Positions 46,701 through 52,765 of a stretch of 64,000 nt of DNA are shown one piece after another. Position 1 is the stretch's first letter. Each line of letters begins with the position of its first letter. A program made the position numbers and the translations under genes. The DNA lies in NCBI RefSeq assembly GCF_001042905.1, contig NZ_JYLB01000004.1, positions 1 to 64,000 of the forward strand, given 5' to 3'. Below the pieces are notes generated by a model. That model did no database searches. It saw only the letters and a program-made list of their open reading frames with translations, and had not been told where the DNA came from. The stretch is from Pseudomonas lini. GTDB lineage: Bacteria; Pseudomonadota; Gammaproteobacteria; Pseudomonadales; Pseudomonadaceae.

Positions 46701-46898
46701 CGACGAGGCCATGGTTTCGGGGTTAGCGCCGGGCAGTTGCGCAGCCACCTGGATGGTCGGGAATTCCGCTTCCGGCAATGGCGCTATCGGCAGTCGCGGG
46801 AAGGCGATGACACCGAGCAGCACTAAGGCAAAAGTCAGCAGGACCGTCGCCACCGGATGATCGATGCACCACGCGGAAACCGAGCCATGGCCCTTCAT
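43791..46898 (-). CDS. RND efflux permease (HAE1, MdtC/MuxC-like)
   Basis: A 1035-residue inner-membrane drug/proton antiporter with the usual twelve-helix duplicated RND layout: helix one at residues 17-34, a large periplasmic loop, helices two to six (with GFVVDDAIVVVENIHRH in the proton-relay region), a second loop, and helices eight to twelve (GLVLLIGIVKKNGILMIDFA). The sequence looks closer to MdtB/MdtC than to AcrB. Only one permease is encoded, although the MdtBC type works as a heteromer, and no outer-membrane channel gene is adjacent. Substrates are unknown. It overlaps the adaptor gene by four bases. Confidence 0.92.
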   Translation of the reverse strand: MKGHGSVSAWCIDHPVATVLLTFALVLLGVIAFPRLPIAPLPEAEFPTIQVAAQLPGANPETMASSVATPLEVQFSAIPGVTQMTSSSALGSTILTLQFTLDKSIDTAAQEVQAAINTAAGKLPKDMPNLPNWRKVNPADSPVLILSINSPQMPGTEVSDLVETLLARQISQIDGVGNINITGQQRPAIRVQASADKLAAIGLTLADIRLAIQQTSLNLAKGALYGESSISTLSTNDQLFHPQEYGQLIVSYKDGAPVHLKDVAKVVNGSEDAYIQAWADGQPGVNLVIFRQPGANIVATVDRIQAALPTLTAMLPASVQVKVLVDRTQTIRASLHEVEVTLLIAILLVVAVMALFLRQLSATLIVASVLGVSLIASFALMYIMGFSLNNLTLVAIVVSVGFVVDDAIVVVENIHRHLEAGDGMREAAIKGAGEIGFTVVSISFSLVAAFIPLLFMGGVVGRLFKEFALTATSTIMISVVVSLTLAPTLAALFMRAPVHHAHDKPGFGERLLALYEKGLRRALAHQKLMIGVFGLSLGLAVAGYIFIPKGFFPVQDTGFVLGTTEAAADISYGDMVKKHLAMAEIVAADPAVETFSHSVGVSGSNQTIANGRFWISLKKRGDRDVSASQFIDRIRPQLMKVPGIVLYLRAGQDINLSSGPSRAQYQYVLKSNDGALLSTWTQRLTEKLRSNPAFRDISNDLQLGGSITHISIDRSAAARFGLTASDVDEALYDAFGQRQINEFQTQTNQYNVILELDTKQRGKAESLNYFYLRSPLSGEMVPLSALAKFDAPTIGPLSIAHDGMFPAANLSFNLAPGVALGDAVIMLNQAKTDIGMPVAISGNFQGAAQAFQSSLASQPWLILAALVAVYIILGVLYESFVHPLTIISTLPSAGLGAVIMLWICGQDFSIMALIGLVLLIGIVKKNGILMIDFALDAQRNRGLPPEEAIYEACMTRFRPIIMTTLAALLGALPLMLGYGTGAELRQPLGIAVVGGLLVSQALTLFTTPVIYLWLERLFHRPKPAPAPLPVQATTD

Positions 46899-48055
46899 GG
46901 TTTCGGCTCCGATTGCACCACTTGTGGTGGGTCGGTCACTACCTGCACGGTCGAACCAGGTTTGAGCCGCGACTGGCCGTCGCTGACCAGCACATCGCCC
47001 GGTTTCACGCCCTTGATGATGTCCTGGCCGCTGCCTTGATAAACCATCTGCACCTGAACGGCTTCGACCTTGTTGCCATTGACCCGGTAGACGAAATGTT
47101 GATCGAGGCCACGTTGTACGACAGTGGGCGGCACCACCAGCGCATTTTTATCCAGTGCTGTCTGAATTTTTACCGTTACCAGCAGGCCCGGCCAGAGTTT
47201 CTGTGCGGGGTTGGCGAATTCAGCCTTGGCGCGGATGGTCCCGGTATTGGCGTTGATCTGGTTGTCGATCAGGGTCAGGTGGCCTTCGCCCAGCAGGTTG
47301 CCGGTTTCGCCGTCGGTGTCGGCACCGATGTAGGCCTTGACCAGCGTGTGTTGTGGATCGTTGATCAGACCTTGCAGGGTCGGCAACATTTGTTGCGGCA
47401 GGGAAAACTCCACGGCAATCGGGTCGATCTGGGTCACGGTGAACAAGCCTTGGGTGTCAGTCATGCGCAGGAAGTTGCCTTCATCCACTGTGCGAATACC
47501 GACGCGACCGGTGACTGGGGAGCGAATCTGTGTGTAGGAAAGCTGCACCAGAGCGGCGTCGATCGAGGCCTGATTGCCTTGGGCGGTGGCTTTGAGTTGG
47601 TTGACCAGCGCTTGTTGCTGGTCGTAGGTCTGCTTGGACACGCCATCGTCGACGCTCAGCAGTTTGTAGCGCTTGAGGTTGACCTGTGCCACTTGCAGTT
47701 GCGCCTGGCTTTCGCCCAGTTGCGCCCGGGCCTGATCGAGGCTGGCGCGGATCGAGCGGTCGTCGATGGTGGCCAGCAAATCACCTTTGTTCACAAGTTG
47801 GCCTTCCTTGACCAGCAGCTTGGTGAGGATGCCGTCGATCTGCGGACGTACGACCACGCTGTGCAATGACAGCACCGAGCCGATGCCGCTGATGTAGCGG
47901 GGCACGTCTTTTTCGGCGACGCTGACTACTCGCACGGGGATGGCGGTGGAGGTGGCCAGTTTGGTCGTGGCGGGTTTGGCGGCGTACCACACGCCCAGCG
48001 CTGCCAGGACGATCAGAAGGGCGGCGAACAGGGCGGTTTTTTTCTGAATTCGCAT
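46895..48055 (-). CDS. RND efflux periplasmic adaptor (membrane fusion protein)
   Basis: A 386-residue adaptor of the HlyD/AcrA family: an N-terminal membrane or signal segment (residues 7-25), a lipoyl half-motif VVRPQIDGILTKLLVKEGQLVNKGDLLATID, an alpha-helical hairpin of about 100 residues, a second lipoyl half (IRSPVTGRVGIRTVDEGNFL) and a beta-barrel domain. It is the first gene of the probable adaptor-permease-regulator-kinase operon. No lipobox Cys is obvious, so it is probably anchored by the N-terminal helix. Confidence 0.92.
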   Translation of the reverse strand: MRIQKKTALFAALLIVLAALGVWYAAKPATTKLATSTAIPVRVVSVAEKDVPRYISGIGSVLSLHSVVVRPQIDGILTKLLVKEGQLVNKGDLLATIDDRSIRASLDQARAQLGESQAQLQVAQVNLKRYKLLSVDDGVSKQTYDQQQALVNQLKATAQGNQASIDAALVQLSYTQIRSPVTGRVGIRTVDEGNFLRMTDTQGLFTVTQIDPIAVEFSLPQQMLPTLQGLINDPQHTLVKAYIGADTDGETGNLLGEGHLTLIDNQINANTGTIRAKAEFANPAQKLWPGLLVTVKIQTALDKNALVVPPTVVQRGLDQHFVYRVNGNKVEAVQVQMVYQGSGQDIIKGVKPGDVLVSDGQSRLKPGSTVQVVTDPPQVVQSEPKP

Positions 48056-48128
48056 GCGAGTGGGGCGCCGGGCAGAGTGGTCGGAGTTTTGTCAGGTTTA
48101 TACCTTCCTTTATAAACCTGTTCGCCCG

Positions 48129-48233
48129 TCAGGAGAGTGACTGGTAACTGACGGCGCTGTCAGTTTTGGCCGGAATCTTGATCTTGGCGGCCTTATAGCC
48201 GACCAGGTTCTTGTTGATTGAGTACATATCCAT
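48129..48233 (-). pseudogene. Orphan 34-codon frame, possible gene remnant
   Basis: An open frame of 34 codons (starting MDMYSINKNLVGYKAAKI and ending with TGA) with GC-rich third positions like the neighbouring genes. There is no convincing ribosome site before the ATG, and in-frame upstream sequence reaches a TAG after ten codons, just where the type A REP at 48267 begins. I do not recognise the family. It reads like the C-terminal end of a gene whose 5' part has been lost, though a genuine small protein cannot be excluded. Confidence 0.35.
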
Positions 48234-48266
48234 TTCTGCGGTAAGGGGCGGGTGTACGCCGCTCTA

Positions 48267-48300
48267 CTGTGGGAGCGGGCTTGCTCGCGAAGGCGGCCTG
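48267..48300 (+). repeat. REP (type A) single copy
   Basis: One GTGGGAGCGGGCTTGCTCGC element without inverted partner, adjacent to the orphan frame at 48129-48233. Confidence 0.75.
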
Positions 48301-48338
48301 ACAGCCGACCAATCTATCGCGGGTGTACGCAACCCCCC

Positions 48339-48423
48339 GTAGGAGCTGCCGAAGGCTGCGATCTTTTGACGTTGATTTTCAAGATCAAAAGATCGCAGCC
48401 TCGTTTCACTCGACAGCTCCTAC
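48339..48423. repeat. REP (type B) pair with unequal arms
   Basis: The left arm has the standard GAGCTGCCGAAGGCTGCG. The right arm (as complement) has GAGCTGTCGAGTGAAACGAG before GCTGCG, eight bases longer in the centre. Confidence 0.8.
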
Positions 48424-48470
48424 AGTCATCCGTGTCAGACGAGAATTCGGTGTCAGACGCGGGATTGATC

Positions 48471-48518
48471 GTTCCCACGCTCCAGCGTGGGAATGCCGCC
48501 CGGGACGCTCCGCGTTCC
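48471..48518. repeat. Third palindromic repeat type
   Basis: TTCCCACGC TCCA GCGTGGGAA hairpin followed by GCCGCCCGGGACGCTCCGCG, a different intergenic palindrome from types A and B; similar sequences are common in Pseudomonas genomes. Confidence 0.65.
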
Positions 48519-48717
48519 GCTTTTGAATGTTTAACGGATGTGTCAAAACATGGAACTTTCCCACGCATTTTTCAGGTTGTCCGTCGGAAGCAGGCTCTCT
48601 AGTCTTTGGCTGTCGCTGCACATTCAGCGACCGGGCGTGAGATCCCCGAAACGAGTAGGCGAAAGCCTCACGACCATAACGGCAAGTGATGGCTCCAATT
48701 GAGATTAGGAGCTACAA

Positions 48718-49086
48718 ATGGAAAACGATAATTCTGATTCGAAGTTCAACAAAACCAACCCAAACGCCGAAGCCTCGCGCACCGAAGAATTACTCAAAGA
48801 CCGCGAAGCCATAAAACGCGCCCTCGACTACTACCTCGATCCCCCGGCGCAATACACCGAAAAACCCCGCCGCCCCAGCACCATGTTCATGGTCGCCCCG
48901 GGTGCAGGCACCGAAAGCCTGCTGGCCCACGCCTGTGAATCGTTGGCCTCAGCGAGTGTCCTGGCCACCGATTTCGCCAACAACCTGATCGGCCCGCAGC
49001 GTCATACGGCGTTGGCAATTCAGCAGGTCATCATGCTGGCAGAGCTGGCGGTGAACCGGGCGCTGGATAACGTCGATCCGGCGTAG
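48718..49086 (+). CDS. DUF6124-like small protein
   Basis: A 122-residue soluble protein without signal peptide. The N-terminal third is polar and probably disordered. The C-terminal part FMVAPGAGTESLLAHACESLASASVLATDFANNLIGPQRHTALAIQQVIMLAELAVNRALD is a helical module matching, from memory, the Pseudomonas-restricted DUF6124/DUF3077 group. A TTAGGAG site precedes the ATG by a good distance. It is monocistronic, flanked by REP clusters. Function unknown. Confidence 0.75.
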   Translation: MENDNSDSKFNKTNPNAEASRTEELLKDREAIKRALDYYLDPPAQYTEKPRRPSTMFMVAPGAGTESLLAHACESLASASVLATDFANNLIGPQRHTALAIQQVIMLAELAVNRALDNVDPA

Positions 49087-49100
49087 GCCGCGTTATCGTT

Positions 49101-49331
49101 CATCGCGAGCAGGCTCGCTCCCACAGGATTTGTGTCGTACGCAGATTTTGTATATGACCGCTCCACTTGTGGGAGCGGGCTTGCCCGCGATGACGGCGGC
49201 ACATCCAACGTCCCTGTGACTGACACACCGCTATCGCGGGCAAGCCTCGCTCCCACAGGGATTATTGTTGTTCACGGATTCAGTGCACGACACAATGCGC
49301 CTGTAGGAGCGAGGCTTGCCCGCGAAAGCGG
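49101..49331. repeat. Cluster of four type A REP copies (two inverted pairs)
   Basis: Pair one runs from 49101 to 49192 (ATCGCGAGCAGGCTCGCTCC ... GGGAGCGGGCTTGCCCGCG). Pair two runs from 49232 to 49331 (ATCGCGGGCAAGCCTCGCTC ... GTAGGAGCGAGGCTTGCCCG). They fill most of the 367-base gap between two small hypothetical genes; no gene is seen in that gap. Confidence 0.85.
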
Positions 49332-49453
49332 TTGGTCAGTCAACACAAAACCCAACTGACCAACTGCAGCTTGCGGCTCCCGACACAGGTATACTGCCGC
49401 CTTTCGCGGCTCGCCTACCGGGCCCGACTCTTTGAGCATCACCCGGAGCTTTC

Positions 49454-49711
49454 ATGACTTCCCCGACACAACCGCCGGTTGCCGACGCTTTGAGCGACGA
49501 CCAGGCAGACCTGCCAGACAGCGTCGACTCCAGCGCAGACAGCGAAACCAAAGCGGCGATTCCAGCGTTCAAGTTTCCGTTCAAGCCGGGTGAATTGGCC
49601 GCGGCGAAGAATGCCAGCCAGCCTTGGTACAAGAACGGCGCCAAGAATGGTCACACCAAGACCCCGGGTGCAGCGCCTCCTGGCACTCGTCGTTCGATGG
49701 GTAAGCGCTGA
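49454..49711 (+). CDS. Small hypothetical protein, probably disordered
   Basis: An 85-residue hydrophilic protein. The first half is acidic and rich in Asp, Ser and Ala; the second half is basic and Pro/Gly-rich (FPFKPGELAAAKNASQPWYKNGAKNG), ending SMGKR. A GGAG site lies close to the ATG. There is no membrane segment or known domain. The compositional switch from acidic to basic and the good ribosome site support it being real; I cannot name a function. Confidence 0.65.
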   Translation: MTSPTQPPVADALSDDQADLPDSVDSSADSETKAAIPAFKFPFKPGELAAAKNASQPWYKNGAKNGHTKTPGAAPPGTRRSMGKR

Positions 49712-49742
49712 GTCTTTACCTCTGCGGTGCCTGATCTGCCGT

Positions 49743-49838
49743 CTTCGCGAGCAAGCCCGCTCCCACAGTAGTTCATCGTCGTTCACAGATTCGGTGTACG
49801 ACACAAATCCACTGTGGGAGCGGGCTTGCTCGCGAAAG
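49743..49838. repeat. REP (type A) inverted pair
   Basis: CTTCGCGAGCAAGCCCGCTC and its complement separated by about 40 bases, between the convergent 85-residue gene and the YkgJ-like gene. Confidence 0.85.
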
Positions 49839-49867
49839 GGCCAGCACAAACACCACAGATCTTGGGC

Positions 49868-50617
49868 TCAGGCCGCCCGCAACGAAATAAACGCATAGTT
49901 CAGCGGCGCTTCAGTCGCCACTTGCGCCCCGGCTGCCAGCACTTGCCCGGCAATATCATCGCCTGAAACATGAAAGACCCATTCACCGCCCGACCCCGCC
50001 AACGGCTGTTGCGCCACCTGATCAATGACCATGGCAAACGCCGTCATGTCCGGCAGATAAGCAGTAAATCCATCGCCCTTCAGCGCTGTCGTCCGAATCC
50101 CCAATAACGCGCAAATCGCTTCCTTGGCCTGAATCTCATCGCGATCCGCCTGACGCGAGCGCTGGATCAATCCTGCCAGTTCCTGATCCACCAGCTCACC
50201 CCCAATGATCAAATCCGGCCCTGTTTCCCAGGACTCGGGTGGGCATTCTTTGATCGCCGGGTTGAGCGGGATGTGCGGATTGATTTCCATCGGGTAGATG
50301 CGGCACACCAGCGGTCGGCGTTGGTAGATGCGGCAGAGGTTGTCTTCGTCAAGATTCCGGCAGGGACCGACGTTGTACGCGGCAAAGGTGATCGCCACAT
50401 GCGCCTCGCAGGCGCCGCTTCGAACCACAATTGAACGGCGTTCGGCGTGTTCGCGTTGCTGCATGGGCAGGCCCAGGCCATTGGCGAGGAAGGCCTCCAC
50501 CAGCACGATCACCTGACCGCCATCGGCCGCCCACATCCGGGCTTCGGCCAGTGTCAGGGGCACGTGGTGGTCGTTGCAGCATTTGCCACAACCTACGCAG
50601 GAAAACGTTGTATTCAT
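49868..50617 (-). CDS. YkgJ-family cysteine-cluster protein
   Basis: A 249-residue protein with the N-terminal cysteine cluster FSCVGCGKCCNDHHVPLT (residues 5-22) and a second set in GPCRNLDEDNLCRIYQRRPLVCRIYP, the YkgJ pattern (putative zinc- or iron-chelating domain). The C-terminal 100 residues are unassigned. It is often annotated as a Fe-S oxidoreductase, without firm evidence. It starts at 50617, with no clear operon partner. Confidence 0.85.
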   Translation of the reverse strand: MNTTFSCVGCGKCCNDHHVPLTLAEARMWAADGGQVIVLVEAFLANGLGLPMQQREHAERRSIVVRSGACEAHVAITFAAYNVGPCRNLDEDNLCRIYQRRPLVCRIYPMEINPHIPLNPAIKECPPESWETGPDLIIGGELVDQELAGLIQRSRQADRDEIQAKEAICALLGIRTTALKGDGFTAYLPDMTAFAMVIDQVAQQPLAGSGGEWVFHVSGDDIAGQVLAAGAQVATEAPLNYAFISLRAA

Positions 50618-50700
50618 CTAACGGCCAGTCACCTGTGGGGGCATGAAATGGCGACAAAAAGCCACCGCAAAGGCCTGTGCCGAAGCAAGTTATGCGCCAT

Positions 50701-51027
50701 TCACTGCGCTTTTGCTGTTGGGCGGATGGAGTCCCACTCGGTCACGTAGGCGGTTTTGCTTTTCTTGTTGTAGAGGCACAGCTCGATGCCTTGCTGGCCT
50801 TTCATGTGTTTTTGCGGGTACTGGCCTTGCAGCAGGAGCGCGGTATAACCGACTCGGTCATCGAACTGCGCGGCGTTGCCGACGGGTTTGACGTTTTTCA
50901 GGCCGCTGGTTTTGGTGCAACTGGCGAGCACGGCTTTGTCGTAGGCGGCCCAGGCGTCGGGGCTGGAGGCATGGGCTTGGGTGGCGAGGGCGGTGAGGCA
51001 GAGGAAGGTCGGGGTGATGGCTTTCAT
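50701..51027 (-). CDS. Small exported protein of unknown function
   Basis: A 108-residue protein with a signal peptide (MKAITPTFLCLTALATQAHA) and a mature part of about 88 residues carrying two cysteines (ASCTKTSGL and ELCLYNKK) that could form a disulfide. The ATG at 51027 is chosen because it gives a clean signal peptide; the frame open to 51117 lacks one. I do not recognise a family beyond conserved Pseudomonas periplasmic hypotheticals. Confidence 0.7.
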   Translation of the reverse strand: MKAITPTFLCLTALATQAHASSPDAWAAYDKAVLASCTKTSGLKNVKPVGNAAQFDDRVGYTALLLQGQYPQKHMKGQQGIELCLYNKKSKTAYVTEWDSIRPTAKAQ

Positions 51028-51099
51028 GGTTTGGGCATCCTTGGCGTGTAGTGGCCGAGGTCGGAGTATGCCTGATGGTTTTGGGTGGTTGTGCGGGCC

Positions 51100-51170
51100 T
51101 CTTCGCGGGCAAGCCACGCTCCCACAGGGATCACCTAAATCCTGTGGGCGCGAGGCTTGCCCGCGAAGGT
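51100..51170. repeat. REP (type A) inverted pair
   Basis: CTTCGCGGGCAAGCCACGCT and TGGGCGCGAGGCTTGCCCGC as inverted arms around a 20-base spacer. Confidence 0.8.
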
Positions 51171-51174
51171 GGTG

Positions 51175-51657
51175 TCAGGTTGGAACCGGCTCCCGGCGGA
51201 CCACATACATCCCGGCACTTTCATACAAACGCTGAGCCCGAAGGTTGTTTTCCAGCACCTTCAAATCCACAAAACCTTCGCGGCGTTGCTGAAACACGTT
51301 GAATGCATTCAGCAGCAGCGCACGGCCAAGTCCGAGGCCTTGAGCGCGCGGATGCACCACCAGGCTCTTGATGTAGGCACTGGTCCAGCACTGAGCGACG
51401 CCGACGATGCCTTCGGCGTCGAACGCGATGAAGCACAGGGACGGATCGTATTCAGGATCGGTTTCGAAGCGCCGTTGCCAGACTTCCAGCGCCGGTACGC
51501 GACCGCTACCTTCCAGATAGCCCAGCTCCATCAAGTGATGAACGTCTTCGGCAAGTTCAGGGCGGTAGTCGGTCAACTCAATGCCATTTGGCCAAGTAAA
51601 AGGCGGCACATCCTCAGCGAGGTTGCGCCGCATCAGAAAACAAAAAACCTCAGCCAC
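51175..51657 (-). CDS. GNAT-family N-acetyltransferase
   Basis: A 160-residue GNAT protein. The acetyl-CoA loop is seen as SLVVHPRAQGLGLGRALLLNAFN (about residues 97-119, the R/Q-x-x-G-x-G/A pattern), followed by VLENNLRAQRLYESAGMYVVRRE. Substrate unknown. It lies three bases after the cheV-like gene on the same strand, so it is probably co-transcribed. A start at the ninth codon is an alternative. Confidence 0.87.
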   Translation of the reverse strand: MAEVFCFLMRRNLAEDVPPFTWPNGIELTDYRPELAEDVHHLMELGYLEGSGRVPALEVWQRRFETDPEYDPSLCFIAFDAEGIVGVAQCWTSAYIKSLVVHPRAQGLGLGRALLLNAFNVFQQRREGFVDLKVLENNLRAQRLYESAGMYVVRREPVPT

Positions 51658-51660
51658 AAC

Positions 51661-52563
51661 TCAGTGACCTTGTTCGGCGACGGCCCTGGCCGCCGCGATC
51701 AGGCATTTGGTCAGTTCCGGCGAAGAGAATTTGGTCAGCACCGCGTTGGCCCCGGCCAGTCGCGCTTTCTCGCTGTTCATGGCGCTGTCCAGCGAGGTGT
51801 GCAGCAATACATAGAGGTGTGAGAAGTCCGGCGTTTCGCGCAATGTGCGGGTGAGGGCATAGCCGTCCATTTCCGACATTTCGATGTCCGAGACGATCAG
51901 GTTGATCTGCTGGGCAGTGCCTTGCAGGTCCAGCAGGCAGTCGATGGCTTCCTTGGCGCTGCGTGCGGTGTGGCATTGCAGGCCGAGGTTGCGCAGGGTG
52001 TGTACCGATTGTTGCAGGGCGACCTGGCTGTCATCGACCACCAGGATTCGCGCATTGCCGAGTACTTCGGCGTCTTCCATGCTCAGTTCGGTCGGGGCTG
52101 TTTCGATCTGCGCCGGAGCGATGCCGTGGATGACCTTTTCGATGTCCAGCACTTGCACCAGCGTGCCGTCGACCGAGGTCACGCCGGTGATGTACGAGCG
52201 CACGCCGCCGGAGCCGAAGGGTGGTGGACGGATGTCGGTGGTCAGGCAATGGACGATCTTGCTCACCGCCTGAACGTGCAGGCCCTGCTTGGAGCGGCTG
52301 ACGTCGGTGACGATCAGGCAGCCACCGTTCGGGTCTTCCAGCGGTCGCTCGCCAATGGCGCGGCTCAGGTCGATCACCGACAACGAGGCGCCGCGCAGGG
52401 TGGCGATGCCTTTGACGTGGGGGTGCGACTCCGGCAGCTTGGTCAGCGGCGGGCAGGGGATGATTTCGCTGACTTTCAGCAGGTTGATCGCCATCAGCTT
52501 GCCGCTGCGCAAGGTAAACAGCAGAAGCGAAAGTGAATCTGCGCGGGCTTTGTTGGAAGACAT
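51661..52563 (-). CDS. CheV-like chemotaxis coupling protein (CheW + receiver)
   Basis: A 300-residue protein with an N-terminal CheW domain (about residues 12-155, with KVSEIIPCPPLTKLPESHPHVKG and ITGVTSVDGTLVQVLDIEKV) and a C-terminal receiver (about 175-295, ILVVDDSQVALQQSVHTL, phosphoacceptor Asp in LIVSDIEMSEMDGY). CheV links chemoreceptors to CheA and may act as a phosphate sink. The ATG at 52563 gives the normal family start. No other che gene is nearby. Confidence 0.9.
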   Translation of the reverse strand: MSSNKARADSLSLLLFTLRSGKLMAINLLKVSEIIPCPPLTKLPESHPHVKGIATLRGASLSVIDLSRAIGERPLEDPNGGCLIVTDVSRSKQGLHVQAVSKIVHCLTTDIRPPPFGSGGVRSYITGVTSVDGTLVQVLDIEKVIHGIAPAQIETAPTELSMEDAEVLGNARILVVDDSQVALQQSVHTLRNLGLQCHTARSAKEAIDCLLDLQGTAQQINLIVSDIEMSEMDGYALTRTLRETPDFSHLYVLLHTSLDSAMNSEKARLAGANAVLTKFSSPELTKCLIAAARAVAEQGH

Positions 52564-52677
52564 AAAAACCTTCTGTGGAGAAAGGTGATGGGCGATTGTG
52601 AAGATCGCCAACAGCTATCGATGCCGGGTTATCGACTTGTTGGGGGCAGGCTTTAGTGCCAATGAATGTTGGGTAGA

Positions 52678-52763
52678 TCAAAAGATCGCAGCCTCGCTTC
52701 GCTCGACAGCTCCTACAAGGGATTGGCGTGAACCTGTAGGAGCTGCCGAAGGCTGCGATCTTG
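52678..52763. repeat. REP (type B) pair with unequal arms
   Basis: One arm has the long centre (complement GAGCTGTCGAGCGAAGCGAG), the other the short GAGCTGCCGAAGGCTGCG. Located between the cheV-like gene and norR. Confidence 0.8.
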
Positions 52764-52765
52764 GC

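Larger units (their letters stand above)
48056..48717. other. 660-base gap holding a short orphan frame and three repeat elements
   Basis: From left to right: about 70 bases upstream of the adaptor gene (promoter region by position), an orphan 34-codon frame on the minus strand (48129-48233), a single type A REP (48267), an asymmetric type B REP pair (48339), a third palindrome type (48471), then about 200 bases of leader before the DUF6124-like gene. No further gene is seen. Longer open frames through the REPs look incidental. Confidence 0.6.

Noticed and set aside
48252..48602. 116-codon plus-strand open frame
   Set aside because: It runs straight through type A, type B and type C REP elements; coding potential comes from the repeats, and there is no ribosome site.
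49101..49331. Regularly spaced repeats that might be read as a CRISPR array
   Set aside because: The units are inverted REP pairs, not direct repeats with unique equal spacers, and no cas genes are present.
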